This document shows positions 4,806-13,852 of a stretch of 20,795 nucleotides of DNA, in pieces. The position numbers and the translations under genes were made by a program. The DNA lies in the NCBI GenBank assembly GCA_934169535.1, contig CAKPOC010000012.1:1-20795 (forward strand), given 5' to 3'. The notes under the pieces were generated by a model. It was not told the DNA's origin. It did no database searches and saw nothing but the letters and a program-made list of their open reading frames with translations. The stretch's first letter is position 1, and each line of letters starts with the position of its first letter. This DNA is from an uncultured Clostridia bacterium (GTDB lineage: Bacteria > Bacillota > Clostridia > TANB77 > CAG-508).

Positions 4806-7401
4806 AAACTGTTTGTTTTTCTTTAATTTTAAAATTAAAATGTGTACATGCTTTTTGAATTTCTATTATTGCAATTGGAGATATTGAAATTAATGCAGTT
4901 ACAAGCCATTGAATATTATTTAGAGGAACTAAGCTAAAAATTTTAGCAAAGCTTGGAATTACAACCACCACTATTTGTAAAAATGTACCTAAAACTAAAG
5001 CTCCTATTATAAATTTATTTTCAAATATTCCACATTCAAATATGCTTTCTTTGCTTTTTATGTTTAAGCTATGCACAAGTTCAATTATTCCTATTGAAAC
5101 AAAAGCCATTGTTCTTCCAACTTCTAAGCCCCACAATTTATTTCCCATAGAAAATGCAAGCAATGTTAATGCTCCTATCATAATTCCTTCAATTATAATG
5201 CTACTCCAAAGTCCATCTGCAAAAAAACTTTTAGCTGGGTTTCTTGGCAATCTATTCATTATATCTTTTTCTGGCTTTTCTAATCCTATTGCTATTGCAG
5301 GAAGAGAGTCTGTAACTAAGTTAACCCATAAAAGCTGAATTGCCAAAAGTGGTGATTTCATTCCTAAAATTAAGCCCATAAAAATTGTAACTATTTCGCC
5401 TATATTTGTTGCTATTAAAAAGTGCACCGCTTTTTTTATATTATCATATATTGTTCTTCCTTCTTTTACAGCTTCTACAATTGTTACAAAATTATCGTCT
5501 GTAAGTACCATGTCTGCGGCATTTTTGGCAACGTCAGTTCCTCCTTTTCCCATGGCTATTCCAATATCCGCATTTTTTAGTGCAGGGCTATCGTTTACGC
5601 CATCCCCTGTCATTGCAACAATTCTGCCTTTTGATTTAAATGCTTTTACAATTCTAACTTTATGGTCTGGCGATACTCTTGCAAACACAGAATATTTCAT
5701 TATGTTATTTTCCAGTTCACTTTGCGACATTTTTTCTAAATGAGCTCCGTCAATGCTTAAATCACCCTTGTTTAATATTCCAAGTTGTTTGGCTATTGCA
5801 TTTGCAGTATTTAAATGGTCTCCCGTTATCATAACTGTTTTTATTCCGGCTCTCTTGCAGGTTCTTATCGCCTCCTTTACTCCATCTCTTGGTGGATCAA
5901 TCATTCCAACTAGTCCTACAAATGTTAAATTATTTTCTACTGTTTGTGAATTTATGTTGCTTGGCAAATTTTCTACGTCTTTATATGCTACTGCTAAAAC
6001 TCTTAATGCGTTATCTGCCATTTTATTGTTCTCGTTTTCTATTTTATAAATTTTATCATATATACTTTTTATGGTTCCTTTTTCATAGTACTTCTCACAT
6101 CTTTTTAGAAGCACATCTGGCGCACCTTTAGTAATAATTCTATAACCATTTTCTACTTTATGAATTGTAGTCATTAGCTTTCTTTCAGAATCAAACGCAA
6201 TTTCATTTATTCTAGGCATATTTTTGTATAATGTTTCTTTTTCTAAATTCTCCTTTTTGGCAGCTTCAATTAATGCTATTTCTGTTGGATCAGAAGAGTC
6301 TGTGCACATCGTCAAAAGCTCTAATATTGCAGATTTATCTTCCATTTCTCCTTCTGCGTTTCTAAGTTCTACTACTGTCATTTTATTTTTAGTTAGGGTC
6401 CCTGTTTTGTCTGAACAAATTACGCTACTTGCACCTAAAGTTTCAACTGCTGGAAGTTTTCTTATTATTGCATTTTTTCTAGCCATTCTTGTTACACCTA
6501 TCGAAAGCGTAATTGTAACTATTGCTGGAAGGCCTTCTGGAATAGCTGCAACAGCTAATCCTACAGATGTCATAAACATTTCGACAATCGGAATTTTTTT
6601 AAATATTCCAATTACAAAAATCAAAACGCAAATTACCATACATACCATTGCTAAAGTTTTTCCTACTTCTTCTAGCTTCTTTTGAATTGGAGTTTCTGTA
6701 TTTTCTTCTTGCATTATCATTCCCGCAATTTTTCCTACTTTTGTGTTCATTCCTGTTTCAGTGCATACTGCAATTCCTCTTCCATTTACTACAATTGTTG
6801 TAGCAAATGCCATATTCTTCATGTCACCTATTGCTACATCTTTGTCCAATATTATATTAGAATTTTTGCTACTTGCCAGGTTTTCTCCTGTCAGCGCAGA
6901 TTCTTCAATTTTCAAATCAAAGCTTTCTAATATTCTGCAATCTGCTGGGACAAAATTTCCCGCTTCTAAAATTATGATGTCACCAACTACAACATCTGAA
7001 GATGGCAAACTTTTTATTTTCCCATTTCTTACAACCATAGCTTTGGGCGCAGATAACTTTTTTAGCGCTTCAAGCGATTTTTCTGCTTTTTCCTCCTGCA
7101 CAAGACCCATAATTGCATTAAAAATTACAATTGCAATTATTATAATCGAATCTATATAGTCACCATCCCCTGTTGTCTTTGATACTATTGCCGAAATTAT
7201 TGCCGCACAAATTAGAGTAATTATCATAAAATCATTAAATTGCTTTATAAATTTTACAAATATACTTTCTTTCTTTTTTTCTTTAAGTTCGTTTTTTCCT
7301 TGCGTCTCTAGCCTATTTTTTGCCTCCTCCTCCGTAAGACCCGTCCTACTATTGGTCTTTAGCTCTTTTAATATTTGCCTTGTTTCCTTAGTATGCCACA
7401 C
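4804..7401 (-). CDS. calcium-transporting P-type ATPase (P2A type)
   Basis: The start is the GTG at 7399-7401, 8 bases after AAAGGAGG; the TTG two codons upstream would sit only 2 bases from the SD. The product has 865 aa, the usual length for bacterial PacL/LMCA1-like pumps. All catalytic signatures are present: TGEN in the actuator domain (about 171), the phosphorylated Asp in DKTGTLT (about 331), ITGDH and GDGVNDSPA (about 599). The calcium-site helices are also present: AAIPEGLPA in M4 (about 286), N..GE in M5 (about 666-669) and NLVTDSLPA in M6 (about 694). These match both SERCA-type Ca2+ ligand helices, so the likely role is ATP-driven calcium efflux across the cell membrane. A manganese or broader specificity cannot be excluded from sequence. 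It appears to be a single-gene transcript; I see no convincing promoter in the 79 bases upstream. Confidence 0.93.
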   Translation of the reverse strand: MWHTKETRQILKELKTNSRTGLTEEEAKNRLETQGKNELKEKKKESIFVKFIKQFNDFMIITLICAAIISAIVSKTTGDGDYIDSIIIIAIVIFNAIMGLVQEEKAEKSLEALKKLSAPKAMVVRNGKIKSLPSSDVVVGDIIILEAGNFVPADCRILESFDLKIEESALTGENLASSKNSNIILDKDVAIGDMKNMAFATTIVVNGRGIAVCTETGMNTKVGKIAGMIMQEENTETPIQKKLEEVGKTLAMVCMVICVLIFVIGIFKKIPIVEMFMTSVGLAVAAIPEGLPAIVTITLSIGVTRMARKNAIIRKLPAVETLGASSVICSDKTGTLTKNKMTVVELRNAEGEMEDKSAILELLTMCTDSSDPTEIALIEAAKKENLEKETLYKNMPRINEIAFDSERKLMTTIHKVENGYRIITKGAPDVLLKRCEKYYEKGTIKSIYDKIYKIENENNKMADNALRVLAVAYKDVENLPSNINSQTVENNLTFVGLVGMIDPPRDGVKEAIRTCKRAGIKTVMITGDHLNTANAIAKQLGILNKGDLSIDGAHLEKMSQSELENNIMKYSVFARVSPDHKVRIVKAFKSKGRIVAMTGDGVNDSPALKNADIGIAMGKGGTDVAKNAADMVLTDDNFVTIVEAVKEGRTIYDNIKKAVHFLIATNIGEIVTIFMGLILGMKSPLLAIQLLWVNLVTDSLPAIAIGLEKPEKDIMNRLPRNPAKSFFADGLWSSIIIEGIMIGALTLLAFSMGNKLWGLEVGRTMAFVSIGIIELVHSLNIKSKESIFECGIFENKFIIGALVLGTFLQIVVVVIPSFAKIFSLVPLNNIQWLVTALISISPIAIIEIQKACTHFNFKIKEKQTV

Positions 7402-7451
7402 TATCAATTCCTCCTTTGCTTGTACTTTTTAAAAATATATTCGCATGGCAT

Positions 7452-7480
7452 AAAAAATATACACCCAAATTGGGTGCATA
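7452..7480 (-). terminator. terminator of smc
   Basis: On the minus strand TATGCACCC AATTT GGGTGTATA forms a stem with one A/C mismatch (7458-7480), followed directly by six Ts (7452-7457). It begins one base after the smc stop codon. Confidence 0.8.
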
Positions 7481-10400
7481 CTATTTTTTTAAATTTATTG
7501 ATAATAATTTACTTATTCCTTTTTCCTCCATTGTAACCCCATACACAGTGTCCGCAATTTCCATAGTTCCTTTTCTGTGAGTTATAACTAAGAACTGCGT
7601 TTCTTTGCTAAATTTTTTCAAATAATTAGCATATCTTGCTACATTTACATCGTCTAAAGCCGCTTCTATTTCATCTAGTATGCAGAATGGAGCTGGGTTT
7701 ATTTTTAATATTGAAAATAAAATTGCAATTGCAGTAAGTGCTCTTTCTCCCCCTGAAAGAAGAGTCATATTTTCTAGTTTTTTTCCTGGTGGTTGTGCCT
7801 TTATTTCAATTCCACACTCTAAAATGTTTGATTCATCTTCTAATATTAGCTCTGCTTTTCCTCCACCAAATAGTTCTGCAAATACTTCATTAAAGTTTTT
7901 ATTTATTTGCTTAAATCTTTCTTTAAATTGAGTTTGCATAGTCGAAGTCATTTCTGATATTACCCCTCTTATCTTTTTTATAGATTCTTCGATATCATAG
8001 CGTTGCTCATTCATTGAATTGTATCTTTCTTGCATTTTTTTGTACTCTTCTATTGAATCTATATTGATTGGTCCTAGTCCGGCCATCTCTTTTCTAAGAG
8101 TGCTACATATTTTTTGTGCTTCTGCTATGTTTTCAGGTTTCTTATAATTTTCACAATTATTAGGCGTAATTTCATATTCTTCCCACAATTTGTTTATAAG
8201 ATCTTCTGTGTCCTGCTCAATTTTTTGTTTTTTGCTTTCTATTTTTATAATTTGTTCTTTTAAGCTATTTATAACTTCGTATTGTTGTTCTACTTCTTTT
8301 TCAAATTTAGTTAATTTTTCTGAAGACTCTTGTTTTTCATTCTTTACTTTTTCTATCGTCTCAGAACTATTTTCAACCGAAGCTTTTATTTCATCAATTT
8401 TATTTCCAAGGTTTAATATTAATTCTTCTTGTTCTTTAGTATTTTCTTTAATTTGCTCAATCTCACTTTTCTTAAGTTCTATAGAATCTTTTGCATTTTT
8501 TACATCTGCATTTATTCTTTCTAGCATTTCTTCCATAGAATTACTGCTTTCGTCAAATGAATTAACAGATATTTTCAAGTCCATTATGTCAGTGTTTAAA
8601 TTATCTATATAGTTTTGAGTTTCTTTATTTTTGCTTGCATACTCTTCTACCTCTGCATTTAAAACTTTTATTTCATTTTCTAATTTTGCAATTTCTTCAT
8701 TTAATGTGCTCTTTTCAATTGTTAGCTTATCTTTTTCTTGTTTATTTTTTTCAATTTTTTCTTTTAAATTCGACATTGCATTTTCATTTTTTAATACTGA
8801 TTCATTTTGCATTTCAAGCTCTTGCTTTTTAGTTGCATAACTTATTTCTATTTCTTGAAATTCTTTTGTAAGTCTTGCACAGTCTTCAATTATTTGCGTT
8901 GATTCTGTAGAATATTCTTCTTTTTCGCCTTTTAGTTTAGATATTTTTTCATTCATTTTTTGAAGTTCTTTAGTAAGTTCTTCTATTTCTCTGCTTCTTC
9001 CTAAAATATTTACAGTTTTAGTTTGAACTGATCCTCCAGAAATTGCTCCAGTTGAATTTATAATGTCACCTTTTAAAGTAACTATTCTAAACGAATATTT
9101 ATTTTGCTTAGAAAGTGCTATTGCTGCATTCATATTTTCTACAACAACGGTTCTTCCTAAAAGACTTAAAATTATGCCTTCGTATTTTTTATTGTATTTT
9201 ACTAAATCTGATGCAATTCCAATAACGCCTTCTACGTCATTTTTTATTAACCTGTCTAATTTTTTGCCTTTTACTGATGATATTGGAAGAAAACTTGCTC
9301 TTCCCAAATTATTTGTGCGCAAATACTCTATTAATTTTTTTGCATCTTCTTCTTTTTCTGTTATTATGTTTTGCATACTTGAAGCCAGACACATTTCTAT
9401 AGCTATTTCATATTCTTTATCTACAGAAATTAAGTTTGCTAAAACTCCCTCTACACCTTTTTTTAAAATGCTATCTTGTTCGCATGCTTTTAGTATTTGT
9501 TTTACACTTTTGCTATAGCCTTCTTTTTCTTTCTCTGTTTCTATTAAAAACTTACATCTTGATTCTTTTATTCTATATTCTTGTCCTAACTTTATAAGTT
9601 CGTCTTCATATTTTTTTATATTTTCAAAAACTTTTTCTTTTTGCTCATTTACTAAATTAATTTCTTTTTCTTTTTGCTTTTTGGTGTTTTCTATTTTCAA
9701 AAATTCTTTTTCTATTTCTTGTGACTTGATTCTACCAGAATCAATTTCTGAAATTATATCAGAAAGCTCACTTTTTAATGTTGTAACTGTTTTTTCTATT
9801 GCTTTAAAATTTGCTTCATTAGCACTTACTTTAGATAATTTATCATATTTTAAGTCTATATCTTGCTCTATTTTTTGTTTTTTACTTTCAATCTCAATTT
9901 CTTTTGCTGATGCTTTCTCAAGTATTTTTTCTAGTTCATTCTGTTTTTCTTCAAGCTCTTTTGCAAACTTTTCTCTATTTTGTGCTAAATTTTCCTTTTT
10001 AGATGCTCTGCTTTCTTTTTCTTCTTCTAGATCTTTTATTTTTGTATTTAAATCTGCAATTTCATTTTCTAGTCTTTGAGCATTTGCAGAATTATTTATC
10101 ATTTTTTCATTAGAAACACTAATTTGTGAGTTTATTTGTTCTATTTTGTTTTTGCTTTCATAGCCTATATTTTGAAGTTCTTCTATTTGCTTTGTTAATT
10201 TTTCTATATTTTCTTTTAATTCTTGCTTTTTTGCTTGATTTTCCTCTTGCTTTTTATTTTCATCATTACTTTGGTTATTTAGTATTTCTAAATCTGCAAC
10301 TATTTGAGTAAGTTTTTCTTTATAAGAATTTATATTATACACAAATAGTCCAATTTCTATGTCTTTTAGTTCATCTCTTAGGCTAAGGTATTTTTTAGCT

Positions 10401-11032
10401 TTTTCTGACTGAATTTTTAAAGGATCTAATTGGCCTTCTATTTCTTGCAAAATATCATTTATTCTTAATAAATTTAATTTTGTTTGTTCAAGCTTTTTTT
10501 CAGATTCTTGTTTTCTTGTTCTATATTTTACAATTCCAGATGCTTCTTCAAATATGTGACGTCTGTCTTCTGATTTGTTGCTTAAAATCTCATCAATTTT
10601 TCCTTGTCCTATTATTGAGTAACCGTCTTTGCCAATTCCTGTATCCATGAATAGTTCTACTATGTCTTTTAATCTGCAAGGGACTTTGTTTATAAAATAT
10701 CCAGTTTCTCCGCTTCTATATATTTTTCTTGTAACAGTAACCTCGTTATATTCTATTGGTAGTCTTCCGTCAGAATTGTCTATTATTATAGACGCTTCTG
10801 CAAATCCTAATGATTTTCTATTTTGAGTTCCTGCAAAAATAACATCTTCAGATTTTCCGCCTCTTAGTTGTTTCATGCTCTGCTCACCTAGTACCCAACG
10901 AATACTATCTGATATGTTACTTTTTCCAGAACCGTTTGGCCCTATTACACCTGTGATTCCTGGTCTAAATTCTAATACTGTTTTATCTGCAAAAGATTTA
11001 AATCCCTGTAGCTCTAATCTTTTTAAGTACAT
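7481..11032 (-). CDS. smc: chromosome segregation protein SMC
   Basis: The product has 1183 aa, close to the usual ~1190. The N-terminal head carries Walker A GPNGSGKS at 31-38. Long coiled coils flank a hinge (about 505-665, including GVEGVLANLI, GRASFLPIS and ISGGSV). The C-terminal head has the ABC signature LSGGE at 1092 and Walker B CILDEIEAALDD at about 1117-1128. SMC forms the ring-shaped ATPase that, with ScpA and ScpB, compacts and separates newly replicated chromosomes; those partners are not in this window. The ATG at 11030-11032 matches the family's usual start but has no SD at normal distance. The leader contains an SD-like AAAGGG followed by a hairpin (see 11044-11096). A promoter lies at 11123-11151 and a terminator directly follows the gene. 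Confidence 0.97.
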   Translation of the reverse strand: MYLKRLELQGFKSFADKTVLEFRPGITGVIGPNGSGKSNISDSIRWVLGEQSMKQLRGGKSEDVIFAGTQNRKSLGFAEASIIIDNSDGRLPIEYNEVTVTRKIYRSGETGYFINKVPCRLKDIVELFMDTGIGKDGYSIIGQGKIDEILSNKSEDRRHIFEEASGIVKYRTRKQESEKKLEQTKLNLLRINDILQEIEGQLDPLKIQSEKAKKYLSLRDELKDIEIGLFVYNINSYKEKLTQIVADLEILNNQSNDENKKQEENQAKKQELKENIEKLTKQIEELQNIGYESKNKIEQINSQISVSNEKMINNSANAQRLENEIADLNTKIKDLEEEKESRASKKENLAQNREKFAKELEEKQNELEKILEKASAKEIEIESKKQKIEQDIDLKYDKLSKVSANEANFKAIEKTVTTLKSELSDIISEIDSGRIKSQEIEKEFLKIENTKKQKEKEINLVNEQKEKVFENIKKYEDELIKLGQEYRIKESRCKFLIETEKEKEGYSKSVKQILKACEQDSILKKGVEGVLANLISVDKEYEIAIEMCLASSMQNIITEKEEDAKKLIEYLRTNNLGRASFLPISSVKGKKLDRLIKNDVEGVIGIASDLVKYNKKYEGIILSLLGRTVVVENMNAAIALSKQNKYSFRIVTLKGDIINSTGAISGGSVQTKTVNILGRSREIEELTKELQKMNEKISKLKGEKEEYSTESTQIIEDCARLTKEFQEIEISYATKKQELEMQNESVLKNENAMSNLKEKIEKNKQEKDKLTIEKSTLNEEIAKLENEIKVLNAEVEEYASKNKETQNYIDNLNTDIMDLKISVNSFDESSNSMEEMLERINADVKNAKDSIELKKSEIEQIKENTKEQEELILNLGNKIDEIKASVENSSETIEKVKNEKQESSEKLTKFEKEVEQQYEVINSLKEQIIKIESKKQKIEQDTEDLINKLWEEYEITPNNCENYKKPENIAEAQKICSTLRKEMAGLGPINIDSIEEYKKMQERYNSMNEQRYDIEESIKKIRGVISEMTSTMQTQFKERFKQINKNFNEVFAELFGGGKAELILEDESNILECGIEIKAQPPGKKLENMTLLSGGERALTAIAILFSILKINPAPFCILDEIEAALDDVNVARYANYLKKFSKETQFLVITHRKGTMEIADTVYGVTMEEKGISKLLSINLKK

Positions 11033-11043
11033 TTTATTTTTAT

Positions 11044-11096
11044 ATAATCAAACTATCCAAAAAATCATTTATTAATTTTAGTTGATTATTCCCTTT
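11044..11096 (-). promoter_or_regulatory. smc leader: SD-like site, hairpin, A-rich gap, ATG
   Basis: On the minus strand AAAGGGA (11096-11090) is followed directly by ATAATCAACTA (11089-11079), a 23-base loop, and TAGTTTGATTAT (11055-11044). The two arms pair over 11 bp with one bulged T. ATAAAAATAAA then leads to the ATG. If the hairpin forms, the SD-like site lies about 11 bases from the ATG instead of about 57. The proposed role is inference. Confidence 0.4.
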
Positions 11097-11122
11097 CTTT
11101 AATTTTTGACACTATGCTTAGT

Positions 11123-11151
11123 ATTATATAAAACCCAAAACAAAAAATCAA
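11123..11151 (-). promoter_or_regulatory. promoter of smc
   Basis: On the minus strand TTGATT (11146-11151), 17 bases, and TATAAT (11123-11128) give an expected start near 11116 and a leader of about 84 bases. The -35 lies inside one arm of the preceding gene's terminator. Confidence 0.65.
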
Positions 11152-11168
11152 CCTTACGGCTGATTTTT
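11142..11168 (-). terminator. terminator after the 426-aa gene, likely bidirectional
   Basis: The 10-bp stem AAAATCAACC / GGCTGATTTT (11144-11153 with 11158-11167, one G-U pair) has a 4-base loop. T-rich sequence follows on both strands (minus: TTTTTTGTTTT). It is 48 bases past the stop of the 426-aa gene. Confidence 0.75.
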
Positions 11169-11215
11169 GTAATTTTCTGTTTAATTTAATAATATTACTT
11201 TATTTATTTTGCTTA

Positions 11216-12496
11216 TTATTCTCTTTCTTCAGGATTTTCTTTTTCATCCTTTTCTAATTCATCTTCTACTTTTAAATTATCCTTATTTTTTACTTTGCTT
11301 AATTTTTCTTGATAATCTTTTTCACTTTCTGCATTTACTCTTTGAAGCATATCAGCAAGAACTGGTTTTTGTAAGTATTTCCAATATTCTTCATGTTCTT
11401 TTGCCAATGTCTTTGCTGTAACTATATCTGGAATTTCTTCCTCATTTTCTTCTTTTATTATTGGAATTTCTTGTGTATTTTCCATATTCTCTTCTTTGTC
11501 TTTATGAGAGAATAAACCTTTTATTTTGCTAAACATTCTTGAGAAGAATCCTGGTTTCTTGTAATCATATTTTTTTAATGCCTTAATTTGCTCTTCATCT
11601 TCTATTATATTTATGTTTGCTTTTTCTGGTTTAATGTCTTTATAACTTTGTTCTAGTTTTATTTCATGTTTTGGCATACCTATTGCAGCTAATATATCTT
11701 CTTGTTCTTTTATTTCTTCGTTATATTGGTTTACTTTTTCTTCTAAACCTTCTCCTATTTTGTCAAAAGAAATATTATTTTTTTCATCCATTGAAACATT
11801 TTCTAGCATTAAATCTATTTTATTTCCAGGAATGCTTAAATAATCGTTTTGGAAATCAAATAACTTTTCCATATATGCTTTTTCTAATTTTTCTTTAGCT
11901 ATATTGTCATTTCCTTCAAATAAATTAATGTCATTTTTTGCTTTTAAAACTTCAACAAATTTTTCTTTTACTTCTGGTTTAGTTTTTGCGACTTCTTCTA
12001 TTTGTGCTTTTATTTCATTTACTAAATTTAATTCTTTTTCTGTCTTTTCTTTAGAAGTATTTGCCTTTTCTAATTTTGTTTTTGCAGAATTTAGTTTCTT
12101 TTGGTTATATAGTTTTTGTGCACTTTTAATAAACTCTGGATTTTCTTGTAATAGTTGTTGCATTAAATTTTCTATTTCTTCATTTAATTCTTTTACTTGA
12201 ACTTTTAATTTTTTTAGTCCATTCTTTAACCTAGTTTTATTTCCTCTTATTCTTTGCTTTTCTTCTTCTAATTTTGCAACTTCTTCAGAATTAGGTTCAT
12301 CTTTAAGAAGTTCTCTTGCTATATCTCCTTTTATTACCTCATATTCTTTAAAAGTTTTATCCATTTCGTTTCTTTTTTCTTCTAATTGTTTTTGGCATTC
12401 TTTTAAATTTTCACTTAATTTTAAATATTTTTCATTTAAATTAGTTATGTATTCTGTTTTTTCAGATGATAAATAATTGTTTAAATCCTCTTTCAT
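11216..12496 (-). CDS. coiled-coil protein of unknown function, 426 aa
   Basis: I do not recognise this protein. Residues 1 to about 215 are highly charged, Lys/Glu/Leu-rich heptad-like helix, likely a long coiled coil with a break near 110-130. A middle region (about 215-320) is less regular. A short basic amphipathic helix (GFFSRMFSKIKGLFSHK, about residues 318-334) is of the kind that binds the inner membrane face. A second helical segment follows (HEEYWKYLQKPVLADMLQR), then a very acidic tail. There is no signal peptide, so it is cytoplasmic. The ATG at 12494-12496 has GAGGAG 5 bases upstream. The gene follows a 42-aa helical protein by 21 bases and shares its promoter (12686-12714). It lies next to smc, but separate promoters and a terminator argue against an operon with it. 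Confidence 0.85.
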   Translation of the reverse strand: MKEDLNNYLSSEKTEYITNLNEKYLKLSENLKECQKQLEEKRNEMDKTFKEYEVIKGDIARELLKDEPNSEEVAKLEEEKQRIRGNKTRLKNGLKKLKVQVKELNEEIENLMQQLLQENPEFIKSAQKLYNQKKLNSAKTKLEKANTSKEKTEKELNLVNEIKAQIEEVAKTKPEVKEKFVEVLKAKNDINLFEGNDNIAKEKLEKAYMEKLFDFQNDYLSIPGNKIDLMLENVSMDEKNNISFDKIGEGLEEKVNQYNEEIKEQEDILAAIGMPKHEIKLEQSYKDIKPEKANINIIEDEEQIKALKKYDYKKPGFFSRMFSKIKGLFSHKDKEENMENTQEIPIIKEENEEEIPDIVTAKTLAKEHEEYWKYLQKPVLADMLQRVNAESEKDYQEKLSKVKNKDNLKVEDELEKDEKENPEERE

Positions 12497-12517
12497 TATT
12501 ACTCCTCTTTCCTTATA

Positions 12518-12646
12518 TTAATCCTCATTTTCTTCACATTCTTTTTCAAGTCTTTTTGTTTCTTCTAATAGTTCTTCAGCTTCAATTTTTAAGTTTGCTA
12601 ACTTTTCTGCTGAAAAATTTATTTGTTCCTTTTTCATTTCATCCAT
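12518..12646 (-). CDS. small helical protein, 42 aa
   Basis: An open frame of 42 codons begins at an ATG (12644-12646) with AAGGAG 10 bases upstream and ends in TAA at 12518-12520. The sequence (MDEMKKEQINFSAEKLANLK, then a Glu/Leu/Lys-rich half) is predicted to be one long amphipathic helix with heptad spacing of Leu. It is separated by 21 bases from the coiled-coil 426-aa gene and has a good promoter. These features support a real gene, perhaps a partner that joins the larger coiled coil. The function is unknown. Confidence 0.7.
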   Translation of the reverse strand: MDEMKKEQINFSAEKLANLKIEAEELLEETKRLEKECEENED

Positions 12647-12685
12647 AGTTATATGTCTCCTTATTTAAAATTCTCTCTATTTATA

Positions 12686-12714
12686 ATAATACCATATTGC
12701 CTCTAATGTTTCAA
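12686..12714 (-). promoter_or_regulatory. promoter of the 42-aa/426-aa operon
   Basis: On the minus strand TTGAAA (12709-12714), a 17-base spacer and TATTAT (12686-12691) preceded by TGG (extended -10) lie 40 bases before the ATG of the 42-aa gene. Confidence 0.7.
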
Positions 12715-12756
12715 GCATTTGACATAAAAAATATTAAATTTTAGGAAATGCCATTA

Positions 12757-12921
12757 TTATTTTGCTCTAAAATCAATAGCAATTTGTATTTTCTTCGTTA
12801 TTTTTTCATTTTTGTTTGTGATTTTGCACAATTTATCCGCATTTTTTCTTTGCTCATCTAATGGTACCCATGCAAAATATGAGCATACAAATTCTCCACA
12901 TTTAGTAAAATCTTCTTCCAT
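12757..12921 (-). CDS. small cysteine-containing protein, 54 aa, unknown
   Basis: An ATG (12919-12921) with TAGGAG 6 bases upstream opens a 54-codon frame that ends in TAA at 12757-12759. The N-terminal half is MEEDFTKCGEFVCSYFAWVP with Cys at 8 and 13, then a third Cys at about 32; the C-terminal half is basic and ends in DFRAK. A correctly placed SD and codon use like its neighbours support it. It has no membrane segment. The C-x4-C plus a third Cys might bind metal, but this is only a possibility. It sits 52 bases after the HAD gene, with no terminator between, so it may be co-transcribed with it. Confidence 0.65.
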   Translation of the reverse strand: MEEDFTKCGEFVCSYFAWVPLDEQRKNADKLCKITNKNEKITKKIQIAIDFRAK

Positions 12922-12973
12922 AAATGTCTCCTAAAATAGATTTTACTTTTAATGTTTACTTTTTTAATATTAT

Positions 12974-13852
12974 TTATTCATTTTTTAAAATTAGATTTTT
13001 AATTGCTTTTGCTACTCCGCTATTGTTGTTACTTTCGGTTTCATAATCTGCAAATTCTTTTAAATATGGAGCTGCATTTTTCATAATGACTCCAACTCCT
13101 GCATTTTCTATCATATTTTTGTCATTTACATTGTCCCCAATAGCAATAACTTCTTCTTTTTTTAGGTGTAGAATATTAATCAATTTTTCTATTGCATACC
13201 ATTTATCAACATTTTCTGCTGTTATTTCTGTGTAGAAATATTCTATCGTGTTCTCTTCTGTTCCAGTTTTTATTACTTTTCTGCTCATATGTTCAACATC
13301 TAATACATTTACTTCTTTAATTTCTTTTAATTTATTTATAATTCGTTCGAAAATTATTTTATTATCATCACAGATGTTCATTTTTAAAACATTCACATTA
13401 TTTTCATTTATATAATCATATATATTGTTTGTTATTTTTATTTTAGTTCTGCTTTCATCTATTGTATTGTTATTTTCGTTTGCTAAATATAAAACATGAT
13501 AACTTAACGTTTTAGCTATTATATAATCATCAGTATATATACTATAAAAAATGCTATTTTCTTCACAAATTTTAATTATATCTAATGCCTTTTTCTTATC
13601 AATTGCATTATTATATATATTTTTTTCATTTTTTATATCATATAAAGTTGCACCATTATTGCAAATTAAATATTCGTTAGAATTTATTTCCTTTGTAAAG
13701 CTCATTGCAGAGAACTTGTTTCTTCCTGAAGCAATAACTACTTTTATATTTTCTTTTTCTATTTGTCTTATTATTTCTTGATTTTCTTGTGATACTTTTC
13801 CGTAAGAATCTAATAATGTTCCATCTAAATCTATTGCAACTAATTTATACAT
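12974..13852 (-). CDS. Cof-type HAD-IIB family hydrolase
   Basis: The 292-aa product has the haloacid dehalogenase motifs in order. Motif I is DLDGTLL (nucleophile Asp-8, acid Asp-10), motif II is VIASGR (about 38-43), and the motif III/IV region has a Lys ahead of IAIGDNVNDKNMIENAG (about 244-260). The large insert between motifs II and III is the C2B cap of the Cof subfamily. Such enzymes dephosphorylate sugar phosphates, FMN-type cofactors or similar small metabolites; the substrate cannot be told from sequence. The start ATG at 13850-13852 gives the family's usual N-terminus (MYKLVAIDLDG). The only SD (AAAGGAG, 13890-13896) is 37 bases upstream, separated by a hairpin. A stop codon in frame within the leader excludes a longer protein. 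Confidence 0.93.
   Translation of the reverse strand: MYKLVAIDLDGTLLDSYGKVSQENQEIIRQIEKENIKVVIASGRNKFSAMSFTKEINSNEYLICNNGATLYDIKNEKNIYNNAIDKKKALDIIKICEENSIFYSIYTDDYIIAKTLSYHVLYLANENNNTIDESRTKIKITNNIYDYINENNVNVLKMNICDDNKIIFERIINKLKEIKEVNVLDVEHMSRKVIKTGTEENTIEYFYTEITAENVDKWYAIEKLINILHLKKEEVIAIGDNVNDKNMIENAGVGVIMKNAAPYLKEFADYETESNNNSGVAKAIKNLILKNE

Noticed and set aside
7402..7480. Riboswitch upstream of the calcium ATPase gene
   Set aside because: The 79-base gap is filled by the smc terminator and the SD; there is no room for a metal-sensing aptamer and no matching motif was seen.
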